A stretch of DNA of 64,000 bases from Bog-756 sp963839925 (GTDB lineage Bacteria; Actinomycetota; Acidimicrobiia; Acidimicrobiales; RAAP-2), in assembly GCA_963839925.1 (NCBI GenBank), contig CAWIWV010000002.1, forward strand, positions 682,001 to 746,000, in the 5' to 3' direction. Shown here one piece after another: positions 55,047-63,148 of the stretch. Every line of letters begins with the position of its first letter. Position 1 is the first letter of the stretch. Under the pieces are notes generated by a model. The model had not been told where the DNA came from and ran no database searches. It worked only from the letters and a program-made list of their open reading frames with translations. Both the position numbers and the translations under genes were made by a program.

Positions 55047-55058
55047 GGTTACGGAAAC
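55018..55058. promoter_or_regulatory. Inverted repeat over the HxlR/AhpD-like divergent starts
   Basis: GTTTTCCGTAAC (55018-55029) and GTTACGGAAAC (55048-55058) are inverted copies, 11 of 12 matching, separated by 18 bases. Both start codons lie in the interval. It is the probable HxlR operator, and the transcripts are likely to have very short or no leaders. Confidence 0.6.
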
Positions 55059-55641
55059 CGTATCAGCTCGAATTCTCCCGCTGGAGCCGCCGTTTGAGCC
55101 CGAGGTCGAGGCCCAGTTGCGAGCGATGATGCCCGAGGGCGTACCGCCCATTGCGTTGTTCAGGACGTTCGCCCACAACTTGCCCATGAGCCAGGCGATG
55201 AGCGGATGGGGCGGCTACGAACTCAGTCGCCACCTGTCACTCTCCATGCGGGACCGGGAGGTGATCATCGACCGGACCTGCGCACGCTGTGGGTGTGAGT
55301 ACGAGTGGGGCGTTCATGTGGCCTTCTTCGCCGAGCGAGTCGGTCTCGATGCCGACCAACTTGCTTCGCTCACCCACGGCACTGCTTCTGACCCCTGCTG
55401 GACCGAGGAGCGCGACCGGCTGCTCATCGCGGCGGTGGATGCGCTCCACGAACACTCGGACATCGACGACGCCTTGTGGCAGGCGCTCGGTCAGACGTTC
55501 AGCGACGCCAACCTGCTCGACCTCCTCCTGCTGTGCGGTTGGTATCACGCCATCAGCTTTGTGGCCCGGGCCGCTCGCGTCCCCCGTGAACTCGGCGCCC
55601 CGGCCTTCTCCGACTATTCGGCAATCAACCGGGAGGCGTGA
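55045..55641 (+). CDS. Carboxymuconolactone decarboxylase / AhpD-like protein
   Basis: The 198-residue protein starts at ATG 55045 and has no visible ribosome binding site. The AhpD-like core is ELSRHLSLSMRDREVIIDRT, CARCGCEYEWGVHVAFFAER (C-x-x-C and distal His) and LLDLLLLCGWYHAISFVARA. Such proteins use the Cys pair as peroxidase/disulphide sites or act as decarboxylases. Divergence from an HxlR regulator with a shared inverted repeat suggests electrophile- or redox-controlled expression. Confidence 0.88.
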   Translation: MVTETVSARILPLEPPFEPEVEAQLRAMMPEGVPPIALFRTFAHNLPMSQAMSGWGGYELSRHLSLSMRDREVIIDRTCARCGCEYEWGVHVAFFAERVGLDADQLASLTHGTASDPCWTEERDRLLIAAVDALHEHSDIDDALWQALGQTFSDANLLDLLLLCGWYHAISFVARAARVPRELGAPAFSDYSAINREA

Positions 55642-55650
55642 GGGCCCGAC

Positions 55651-56736
55651 TTACCGGCGACCGATCTCCACATCGAGTGGCTTTCCTCGCTCGTGCGACT
55701 CGAGGGCGGTCAGCAGAGACACCAGTATCTCGCGGCCGGTTTCTGCATCCATCAGCGGGGCACTCCGACCGGTGAAGAAGGCAACGGTTCGATCGGCCAT
55801 CGCCGCGAATGCGTCCGGTGGTCGATCGTCGAGGTCGTGGAACGCACTGACCTCACCGTCTCGGTACAGGATGACCGAAGGCTCTTGTATCCCGCACGCA
55901 CTGATCCGATTGCAACGCACGAAGCCCTTCGAGCCCGTCACCTCGATGCGCTCATCACCGCCGTAGTGCGTCGATCGGAAGTAGGTGTCGATGGCGAAGG
56001 TGATGTCGAGCACGACTCGAACACCGTTCTCGTGTTCCCAGACCAAGGTCGAAGGGGCATCCATGTTGATGCCGGGCACGACTTCTGTGTTCCCGAGCCA
56101 CGCAAAGATCCGTTTCACGGGCCCGAACAGCCAGTTCGCGACCGCGAGCTGGTGCCAGCCATGGTCGAACACCAGCATGCCCCGGCCGTCCAGAGCCTGC
56201 TCGAACTGCCATTCGTAGCTTTCCGGCGTCACGTCCCAACCGCCACGACCGGTGGCCACGATTTTCATGTGGCACCCGACCGGCTCTCCGATCTCTCCGT
56301 TCCGGACCAGGTCGCGCAAGTGTACGAGCGGCGGATAACAGAGATAGTCCTCCAAGATGTGGAGGCTGGCTCCGCTCGACGCGGCCGCAGCCAACATCTG
56401 GTCGGCACCGTCGAGATCACGGGACAGCGGCTTTTGGATCTGCACGTGAAAGCCAGCTTCGAGGACGGCCGATGCCACCTCGGCGTGGTTCGGCGTCGGA
56501 ACGAGGACGTCGACGACGTCCGGTTTCAGGTCCAGCAGCTGGTCGAGATCCGTCGTCGCAAGCGCGTCGGGAAACGTTGCGGCCCATCGCTCGACCCGGC
56601 TCGGTCTGCGGTCGCACAGGCCGACGATCTCGATCTCGCGGTTGGCTGCGTACGCAGGCACCATCAGCTCGGCAATCTGACCGAGACCCAGCATCCCGAC
56701 GCGAAGGGGTCCCGTCAGGGGCAGCGAGGTGGGCAT
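55651..56736 (-). CDS. Gfo/Idh/MocA-family oxidoreductase
   Basis: The 361-residue product has the N-terminal NAD(P) Rossmann motif LRVGMLGLGQIAELMVPAYA and the region DVVDVLVPTPNHAEVASAVL. The substrate-binding segment is HVQIQKPLSRDLDGADQML, with Gln in place of the usual Glu of EKP. The C-terminal domain includes DHGWHQLAVANWLFGPV with the conserved D-x-G-x-H. It probably oxidises or reduces a sugar or cyclitol. It converges with the AhpD-like gene. Confidence 0.9.
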   Translation of the reverse strand: MPTSLPLTGPLRVGMLGLGQIAELMVPAYAANREIEIVGLCDRRPSRVERWAATFPDALATTDLDQLLDLKPDVVDVLVPTPNHAEVASAVLEAGFHVQIQKPLSRDLDGADQMLAAAASSGASLHILEDYLCYPPLVHLRDLVRNGEIGEPVGCHMKIVATGRGGWDVTPESYEWQFEQALDGRGMLVFDHGWHQLAVANWLFGPVKRIFAWLGNTEVVPGINMDAPSTLVWEHENGVRVVLDITFAIDTYFRSTHYGGDERIEVTGSKGFVRCNRISACGIQEPSVILYRDGEVSAFHDLDDRPPDAFAAMADRTVAFFTGRSAPLMDAETGREILVSLLTALESHERGKPLDVEIGRR

Positions 56737-56758
56737 GTCGTCAGTATGTCAGTGCACG

Positions 56759-57592
56759 TCACGAGGTTGCGATGAGACCCAGGCCGACCAAAGCGAGGCC
56801 CAGTCCCACAAGCTGGACTCGCGACAACCTCTCGTGGAGGTACCACGCCGCGTGCAACGTCGTGAATCCGGGGGCGAGGGAGGCGATCGGCGCAACGATG
56901 ACCGTCAGGCTGGTACGAAGCGCGGTGATCAACAGGGCCGTTGCGCCCACATCGAGAAGGCCTGCGCCCGTGGCGAGAGCCTTCGGAACAGCGCGCAGTC
57001 CCGCCAGCCCTCCGGTGATCGCCAGTGCCGTCCAAACGGCCACCATCGCACCGGCCCGCGCGCTCAGGACCGGCCAGAACCCCCCGTGGTGACTGGTCGT
57101 GGCAAAGAGAAGGAGCGACACGCCGAATCCCACGCCGGCTCCCGCGGCCAGTATGAGTGCTGGGGCACCGAGACGAATCCGGCGCTCGTCGGCGTCGGCG
57201 GCAAGAAGGGCCGCCGCGACAACGGCGAGCCCGACACCGACAAGGGCGGGCACTCCCGGTCGCTCACCGCGGAAGAGTCCCCAACCGACGGGCAGGATCG
57301 CGCCGACCACGGCGGCAATGGGTGCGACCTGTCCCATCTGGCCGATCGCAAGTCCCCGGTAGAGGCAGCCGATCGCAGCCGCATTGAGCACGCCGGCGAG
57401 CGCGCCGAGGAGCATGTCGGTCCAGAACACGTGACCGCCGAAGCCGAGTGCGATGACTGTCGCTCCGAACAGTGCGGCCACTTGAGAGACGCACAGCACC
57501 GCGAGTGTCGCCGCTCGGCGAGATGCAAGACCTCCGAGAAAGTCGCCACTGCCGAACCCGGCAGCGACGACTATGCCGAGGAAGACACCCAA
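56759..57592 (-). CDS. EamA/DMT-family transporter
   Basis: The 277-residue protein has about ten hydrophobic segments in two EamA-type halves (VFLGIVVAAGFGSGDFLGGL; later VGVGLAVVAAALLAADADER). The ends are short and basic. It probably exports or imports a metabolite across the inner membrane; no substrate can be inferred. It lies 22 bases upstream of the Gfo/Idh gene on the same strand and may be in one operon with it. Confidence 0.85.
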   Translation of the reverse strand: MGVFLGIVVAAGFGSGDFLGGLASRRAATLAVLCVSQVAALFGATVIALGFGGHVFWTDMLLGALAGVLNAAAIGCLYRGLAIGQMGQVAPIAAVVGAILPVGWGLFRGERPGVPALVGVGLAVVAAALLAADADERRIRLGAPALILAAGAGVGFGVSLLLFATTSHHGGFWPVLSARAGAMVAVWTALAITGGLAGLRAVPKALATGAGLLDVGATALLITALRTSLTVIVAPIASLAPGFTTLHAAWYLHERLSRVQLVGLGLALVGLGLIATS

Positions 57593-57669
57593 GCCGGGGA
57601 ACCCATTCGCTCAGTCACGGTCGGCATCGTAGGTCAGGGGTGGTGACGTGAGACTCTGACTCGCTCCTG

Positions 57670-58089
57670 TCAGCTCTTCCGCAAACTCTTTCGATACCAG
57701 AGAGCGTCCGTACCCGACGGAAAATCTGTCACTCGGCCGACGAGTTCGAATCCGTTCGCTTCGTACAATGCTCTCGCCTGAAAGCCGTAGGTGAAGTGGA
57801 CGGTCTGGGTGCACCCGCGTGAGACGGCCTCAGCTTCGGCCGCTGCGATCAGCTGCGTCGCAAGACCCCGACCTCGCAGGCTCGGGTGCACCCAGAGGTT
57901 CTGAAGCTCGCAACAATCGCCCCAGGTCCACCCGCTGATTCCTGCGACCACGGTCCCAGCTTCGCGGGCGAAGATGGCCAGATCTACCTCCTCGCCAAGC
58001 CCCATCGCCTCAGAGGCCTCACGGTGGATCCGATCTTCGAGGAGCTCGATGTCCGACGGATCCGGACGATCCTCGACCTCGAAGTCCAC
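57670..58089 (-). CDS. GNAT-family N-acetyltransferase
   Basis: This 139-residue GNAT domain has VVAGISGWTWGDCCELQNLW, the acetyl-CoA-binding LRGRGLATQLIAAAEAEAVS (R/Q-x-x-G-x-G/A) and YGFQARALYEANGFELVGRV. The substrate is unknown. It is downstream of the SnoaL and SHOCT genes on the same strand, 14 bases apart. Confidence 0.9.
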   Translation of the reverse strand: MDFEVEDRPDPSDIELLEDRIHREASEAMGLGEEVDLAIFAREAGTVVAGISGWTWGDCCELQNLWVHPSLRGRGLATQLIAAAEAEAVSRGCTQTVHFTYGFQARALYEANGFELVGRVTDFPSGTDALWYRKSLRKS

Positions 58090-58103
58090 GGTGATCCCGG
58101 TTG

Positions 58104-58520
58104 CTACAGGCCGACGAGCTGCTCGATCACCGACACGTCATCGAAGTAGGTCCGGTACGAGCTGATCTTCCCTCCGCGGAAGTCCGCCACGGTGACGCCC
58201 GGCAACTGCACGTGCTGTCCGGTCGCCTCCAGCTCAGCGCCCTCACCGAGAACGAGAGGGCCGGTGTGGTCGGCCTCCATCACCCATTCGGCATAGGCCT
58301 TGTTCCCGACTTCATCAAGTCCTCGGAACAGAAGCACCGCATTGGAGAACGCGGCCTCGCGGAGGGCGGCGAGTATCGCGAGTTCTGCCAGCCCGGACAC
58401 CGACGCATACGGGGACCAGCCCACGACGTCCTCGGTGAACAGCGAGTCAAGGTCGTCGAACTCGCCCTTTGCCTCGGCTTCGAGTGCTTTCATCAGCACA
58501 TCTTTTCGAGACTCACCCAT
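58104..58520 (-). CDS. SnoaL-like / NTF2-fold protein
   Basis: ATG 58520 overlaps the stop of the SHOCT gene (TGATG). The 138-residue product has MGESRKDVLMKALEAEAKGE, FDDLDSLFTEDVVGWSPYAS, YAEWVMEADHTGPLV and GVTVADFRGGKISSYRTYFD, the ketosteroid-isomerase-like pattern. The function is unknown. A longer frame to 58799 would override the SHOCT gene and is rejected. Confidence 0.85.
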   Translation of the reverse strand: MGESRKDVLMKALEAEAKGEFDDLDSLFTEDVVGWSPYASVSGLAELAILAALREAAFSNAVLLFRGLDEVGNKAYAEWVMEADHTGPLVLGEGAELEATGQHVQLPGVTVADFRGGKISSYRTYFDDVSVIEQLVGL

Positions 58521-58771
58521 CAGGTCCCCAGAACCTTCGCTTTTGCCGAGGCGAACTCCTCGTCTGTCAACACGCCCGAGGAGTGAAGCTGGGCGAGATG
58601 CTCGAGCTCGTCCGCGGCCGACGCCGGCTGCGGCGCCGGCGCATACTGAGGTTGATCCTCCTCCGCGGACTGCGCTTCGGCGTTCTGTCGGTTGCGGTGG
58701 TGAGCAATTGCGCCCCCGGCAACCGCTCCTGCGACGAGTCCACGGCGACGTGCTCTCCGCCTCATTCCCAT
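58520..58771 (-). CDS. Small SHOCT-domain protein
   Basis: The 83-residue protein starts MGMRRRARRRGLVAGAVAGG, a basic, glycine-rich and possibly membrane-associated N-terminus. A Pro/Gln linker follows, then a C-terminal SHOCT motif, LAQLHSSGVLTDEEFASAKA. SHOCT domains promote oligomerisation. Overlap with the SnoaL-like gene suggests co-translation. Confidence 0.85.
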   Translation of the reverse strand: MGMRRRARRRGLVAGAVAGGAIAHHRNRQNAEAQSAEEDQPQYAPAPQPASAADELEHLAQLHSSGVLTDEEFASAKAKVLGT

Positions 58772-58800
58772 GGCCTACTCCCTTCGGTCTCCGACCCAAA

Positions 58801-59199
58801 CTAGGCCAGAATCTTTGCCTTCTGAGCCTCGAACTCCGCGTCGGTGATCACTCCCGTGTCGCGCAGATTCGCCAACTTGGCCAGCTCATCCGCCGATCCC
58901 TGGCTCCCTGCGACGTTCTTGACGTAGGCGTCGAACTGTTCTTGCGCCTGGGTCGCGTCCTGAACGTCATGTTCAGCCATTTTGTGTCCCCGAGCGATGA
59001 GATACACGAGTATGCCCAAGAAGGGGAGCAGGATCACAAAGATCGTCCACCCGGCCTTGGCCCAGCCACCCATATCGTGACTCCGGAAAATGTCAGAGAA
59101 GATCCGGATGAGCAGCCAGATATAGATGAAAAAGCAGAAGAACCAGAGCATGGTCCAGAAGAGGTCAAGCAGCGGATACGTATAACCGAGCATGTGCAT
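58801..59199 (-). CDS. PLDc_N/SHOCT membrane protein
   Basis: The 132-residue protein has two transmembrane helices (LDLFWTMLWFFCFFIYIWLL and WTIFVILLPFLGILVYLIA), typical of the PLDc_N segment, and a C-terminal SHOCT motif, LANLRDTGVITDAEFEAQKA. No PLD catalytic domain follows. It is adjacent to a second SHOCT protein on the same strand. A role in envelope stress is a guess. Confidence 0.88.
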   Translation of the reverse strand: MHMLGYTYPLLDLFWTMLWFFCFFIYIWLLIRIFSDIFRSHDMGGWAKAGWTIFVILLPFLGILVYLIARGHKMAEHDVQDATQAQEQFDAYVKNVAGSQGSADELAKLANLRDTGVITDAEFEAQKAKILA

Positions 59200-59467
59200 G
59201 CAACTCCCTCGCAGAATGGAACACCCAGCGAAACCCTAGCCCACACAAAGGAGACGGCAGGCGGTCGGTCGTGAGTGCGACACTCGCCAACTGGCCAATA
59301 GCAGCGACCGTCGTTTGAGCTCATTTTCACAAGACTTCGAGCGTTCTTTCACAAGCTCATCGGCGACACGGGCGGCGCATGCATAACCTGCGACGACCGG
59401 GTAGCCTCATTTTCTCTCGACTGCGTCCGCAGAAGACCCCGAATCGACCCCATACCGAAGGCCAACG

Positions 59468-61324
59468 ATGCGCGACTTCCCTCCGATCGCCGAATACGCA
59501 TTCCTGTCCGATTGTGAGAACAGTTGCCTGATCGCGCCCGACGGATCGGTCGAATGGCTGTGCCTTCCCCGACCGGACGCGGCCAGCGTGTTCGGAGCCT
59601 TGTTGGATCGGGGGGCCGGTTCGTTCCGCTTCGGGCCCTCGAACAACCGTGTCCCCCATCAGCGTCGCTACATTCCCGGCACGTTGGTCGTCGAGACCAC
59701 CTGGCACACCTCGTCCGGTTGGTTGCTGGTGCACGATCTTCTCGTCGTCGACAAGGTGGAAGGACGGGGCCGGCGCCCCGGCTATCGACGGGCCCCGACC
59801 GACTCGGCCGCGTCCGGCGTGTTGCTCCGCACGGCAAAGTGCATCTCGGGGAGGGTCGAGATCGAGGCGAACTGTATTCCGCTGTTCGAATACGGGACCG
59901 CCTCCGGTCAATGGTCGTACGTCAGTGATGGATACGACGCAGCTGCTGTGCACCACCCCGGGAGTGAGCTCTCCCTGTCGGTGGTCAGCAGCCTCCGCCT
60001 CGCCATTGCCGGCGCACGCTGTTACGCGCACACGACCCTTTCCGAAGGCGAAGAGAGCTTCGTCGCCCTCACCTGGGGAGAGGGTGCGCCGACTACCCAG
60101 GACGAGGCAAGCCACGATCTCGACTCGACGGTGTCCTTTTGGCGCGACTGGTTGGCTACCGGGACCTTCCCCGATCATCCTTGGCGTCCCTATATCGAGC
60201 GGAGTGCGCTGACGCTGAAGGGTCTCAGCTACGCGCCCACCGGGGCGATCATGGCCGCATCCACGACATCGCTTCCCGAGACTCCGGGAGGGACCCGCAA
60301 CTGGGACTACCGCTTCACGTGGATCAGGGACAGCGGCTTCGTGCTGAGATCGCTCTATCAATTGGGATTCCAATGGGAGGCCCTCGAATACTTCGCGTTC
60401 ATCCTCGAGAGCATCAGCCAGGGAGTGGGCGACCAACCGTTCGAGCTCCAGATCATGTACGGCATCGGCGGCGAACGGGATCTGGCCGAAACGACGCTCG
60501 ACCATCTCAGTGGCTACGACGGGGCCCGTCCGGTCCGGGTGGGGAACGGAGCATGGGACCAGCACCAGAATGACGTGTGGGGCATGCTCCTCGATGGAGT
60601 CGAACAGCACTTCAAGCGCGAGGCAGCACAGATCGTTCCCGGCGTCTGGGAGGGCATGGCGCGGCTGGTGGACGCCGCGATTGCACACAGCGGTGACGCA
60701 GATCAGGGGATCTGGGAGATCCGTGGCGATCCCCAACACTTCACTGCGTCGGCCGTCTTGTGTTGGGTGGCCGTTGACCGAGGAACCTCTCTGGCCCGGC
60801 AGAGGGGAGACTCCGAACGAGCAGACCGATGGGCGGAGGCGGCGGACAAGCTCAAGCAAGAGATCCTCGACAAAGGGGTCGATGCGCGTGGCAGATTTCG
60901 ACAGGCGTACGAGAATGAAGAGCTCGACGCGTCGTTGCTGCTCATTCCGATCATGGGATTTCTCCCCCCCGATGACCAACGGGTGAAGGAGACGGTCCTC
61001 GCCATCGCCGATGAGTTGACCGAAGACGGCCTCGTACTGCGGTACAAGGTCGAGAGCACCGATACCGGGTTCGAAGGGAAAGAAGGCACCTTCACCATCT
61101 GTTCCTGGTGGCTGGTTTCGGCGTTGGCGATGATCGGCGAGACCGATCGGGCGCGGGCGCTCTGCAAGAAGCTGCTCTCCTTTGCCGGACCCCTTCATCT
61201 CTACGCCGAGGAAATCGATGTCGAGACCGGCGACCATCTCGGCAATTTTCCGCAGGCTTTCACTCACCTGGCCCTCATCGACGCCGTCTCTCGTCTGATC
61301 GACGCGGAGACTGGAGCTGAGTGA
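59468..61324 (+). CDS. Glycoside hydrolase family 15 (glucoamylase/trehalase-like)
   Basis: The 618-residue cytoplasmic protein has an N-terminal beta-sandwich (IAEYAFLSDCENSCLIAPDG, SVEWLCLPRPDAASVFGALL). An (alpha/alpha)6 catalytic domain follows with GGTRNWDYRFTWIRDSGFVL, ERDLAETTLDHLSGYDGARP, NDVWGMLLDGVEQHF, DQGIWEIRG (catalytic Glu region) and GTFTICSWWLVSALAMIGET. This layout is shared by mycobacterial GH15 trehalases and glucoamylases. The likely substrate is trehalose or alpha-glucan. There is no signal peptide. A large antisense frame over it is a codon-bias shadow. Confidence 0.92.
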   Translation: MRDFPPIAEYAFLSDCENSCLIAPDGSVEWLCLPRPDAASVFGALLDRGAGSFRFGPSNNRVPHQRRYIPGTLVVETTWHTSSGWLLVHDLLVVDKVEGRGRRPGYRRAPTDSAASGVLLRTAKCISGRVEIEANCIPLFEYGTASGQWSYVSDGYDAAAVHHPGSELSLSVVSSLRLAIAGARCYAHTTLSEGEESFVALTWGEGAPTTQDEASHDLDSTVSFWRDWLATGTFPDHPWRPYIERSALTLKGLSYAPTGAIMAASTTSLPETPGGTRNWDYRFTWIRDSGFVLRSLYQLGFQWEALEYFAFILESISQGVGDQPFELQIMYGIGGERDLAETTLDHLSGYDGARPVRVGNGAWDQHQNDVWGMLLDGVEQHFKREAAQIVPGVWEGMARLVDAAIAHSGDADQGIWEIRGDPQHFTASAVLCWVAVDRGTSLARQRGDSERADRWAEAADKLKQEILDKGVDARGRFRQAYENEELDASLLLIPIMGFLPPDDQRVKETVLAIADELTEDGLVLRYKVESTDTGFEGKEGTFTICSWWLVSALAMIGETDRARALCKKLLSFAGPLHLYAEEIDVETGDHLGNFPQAFTHLALIDAVSRLIDAETGAE

Positions 61325-61364
61325 GCTGACGGCGGAGTCGCTCGACCGGCGCGAGCATGGGGAC

Positions 61365-62273
61365 GTGGCACAACCTGAGGGACACTGGCGACGGTTGGTC
61401 ATCGCGGTGCGCGAGGCCGACGACGAACAGGTCGAGGCGGCTCTCGTCGATCTCAGCGGGCGAAACCGGTTCCTCGCCCCGCTGACCTTGGTCATCGGCG
61501 CCTTCGTGATGCTGTTCCAGGGCGTCCGGCTGCTCTTCACCAACTGGCGGCTGTCACTGATCCAGCTCCTGCCGGCCACACTGATCTGGGCAGCCATGCT
61601 GGACCTGAAGATCCACGCGCTGAAGGGTCGGAGCTTCCACGTGCTTCGGGGTCCGGTGCTCATTCCGATGGTTCTGGCCATCGCCGCCCTCACCGTCGGT
61701 GCGTACTACCTCAACGCTGTCTTCGCCTTCCATGTCTCCGGCGACCGGGACGCGGGATTCCGCCCGGCCTTCGATGCCGCCGCTCGCCATCGGCCCAGGA
61801 TCATTGGCTGGGGGTTCGCCATCGGTGTGGCGCTCGGCGTGGCGGTTCTGGTGTTCCCCCGGTGGGGGCGTGGATGGTTCACCATCGGCCTCGGCATCGT
61901 GGTGGCCGTGATGATGGTGACCTACGTGACGGTGCCCTCCGCCCTGGTGGGCATCCGCACCGAGCGGCGATCGCCACGCGACCAGCTCGCGGCGACGGCC
62001 GTCGGTGGTGCGGTGGGCGCGGTGGTCTGCTCACCGCCGTACGCCTTGGGGCGGATCGGCGTGATCCTGCTCGGCAGCGGGAGACTCTTCGCCTTGGGGC
62101 TCGTCCTGATCATCATCGCTGTCCCCCTGCAGGCCGGCGCGGTGAGCGCCACCAAGGCGGTGAAGCTCAGCGCCAAGCTCATGGCAAGCACCAGGTCACC
62201 GGCCACCGACCCGGTCGCGCCGATCGTGCAATCCGCGGAGTCTGAGCCGACGGACCACGAGGCGACCGGCTGA
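61365..62273 (+). CDS. Multi-pass membrane protein, unknown family
   Basis: GTG 61365 gives 302 residues with about six hydrophobic segments (LAPLTLVIGAFVMLFQGVRL; LIPMVLAIAALTVGAYYLNA; IIGWGFAIGVALGVAVLVF; LVLIIIAVPLQAGAVSA). A hydrophilic 30-residue N-terminus and a polar C-terminus flank them. The stop overlaps the next ATG (TGATG), so it is coupled to the DMT transporter. No function recognised. Confidence 0.75.
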   Translation: MAQPEGHWRRLVIAVREADDEQVEAALVDLSGRNRFLAPLTLVIGAFVMLFQGVRLLFTNWRLSLIQLLPATLIWAAMLDLKIHALKGRSFHVLRGPVLIPMVLAIAALTVGAYYLNAVFAFHVSGDRDAGFRPAFDAAARHRPRIIGWGFAIGVALGVAVLVFPRWGRGWFTIGLGIVVAVMMVTYVTVPSALVGIRTERRSPRDQLAATAVGGAVGAVVCSPPYALGRIGVILLGSGRLFALGLVLIIIAVPLQAGAVSATKAVKLSAKLMASTRSPATDPVAPIVQSAESEPTDHEATG

Positions 62274-63148
62274 TGGCCGAGACTCTCGCCATTCTGGGCG
62301 CAGTGGCCTTTGCCTTCGGCAGCGTCTTCCAACAACGCGGCACCATGCAGACCGAGGCCGACGAGGGGGATCCGCGGTTCCTGCTCCAGGCCGTCCGCCA
62401 ACCGGCTTGGCTCATCGGTGCGGCCGCCCAGGCGACGGGATGGGTCCTTCAGGCTGCCGCCCTCGATCGGGGCTCGCTGGTCGTCGTGCAGTCCATCACT
62501 GCACTGAGCCTGGTCATCGCCCTGCCGCTCGGCATGATCTTCACCCGCCAGCACATCGGCGTCCGCGAACTGGTCGGAGCCCTGCTGACCCTGGCCGGCA
62601 TCATCCTCTTCTTGTCCGCGGGCCAGCCACAGGGCGGGACCGCCAACCCGGCAGCTGCCCGGTGGTGGATCGCCGGCATCGTCATCGCCGCGCTGGTGTT
62701 GGTGCTCGGCTCGGTGGGCCGGCGCTTCAGCGGCGCCGCCAAGGCACTCACGCTCGGCGCGGCCGCCGGCCTCGGCCTCGGTCTCCAGGCTGCGGTCACC
62801 AAGACCTTCGTCACCGAAGTGGGCGGAGGCGTGCTCCACCTGCTCGCCACCTGGTCGACCTACGTCTTGATCGCCTCGGCGATCACCGGCTTCGTCCTCC
62901 TGCAGACAGCACTCAAGACGGGTGTTCTGGCGCCCGCCGTTGCCTCGAGCAACTCGGTCACACTCTTCACCAGTGTGATCCTCGGCATCGTGGTGTATGG
63001 CGAGACCCTGGCAAAGTCGGGGAGCGTGCACGCCGGGTCCACCGCCGTCGGCCTGGTGGTTGCCATCGCAGGCATCGCCCTCCTGGCCGGGGCCGACGAA
63101 CCTGTCGGCCAACCTGCCGACCCGAGTTCGGTTCAGGGCGCCGAGTAG
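62273..63148 (+). CDS. DMT-superfamily (NIPA/EamA-like) transporter
   Basis: The 291-residue protein has about nine transmembrane segments. The opening LAILGAVAFAFGSVFQQRG, then VQSITALSLVIALPLGMIFT and a C-terminal LFTSVILGIVVYGETL, resemble NIPA/EamA-type DMT proteins found in actinobacteria. The substrate is not known. It is coupled to the upstream membrane gene, and its 3' end overlaps the convergent substrate-binding-protein gene by 16 bases. Confidence 0.85.
   Translation: MAETLAILGAVAFAFGSVFQQRGTMQTEADEGDPRFLLQAVRQPAWLIGAAAQATGWVLQAAALDRGSLVVVQSITALSLVIALPLGMIFTRQHIGVRELVGALLTLAGIILFLSAGQPQGGTANPAAARWWIAGIVIAALVLVLGSVGRRFSGAAKALTLGAAAGLGLGLQAAVTKTFVTEVGGGVLHLLATWSTYVLIASAITGFVLLQTALKTGVLAPAVASSNSVTLFTSVILGIVVYGETLAKSGSVHAGSTAVGLVVAIAGIALLAGADEPVGQPADPSSVQGAE

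Noticed and set aside
59357..61693. A 778-codon open frame on the minus strand
   Set aside because: It lies antisense to a well-supported GH15 gene and reflects high-GC codon bias; its translation has no motif.
61922..63112. A 396-codon open frame on the minus strand
   Set aside because: It is antisense to two membrane-protein genes with clear hydrophobic segments, and is rich in charged low-complexity sequence.
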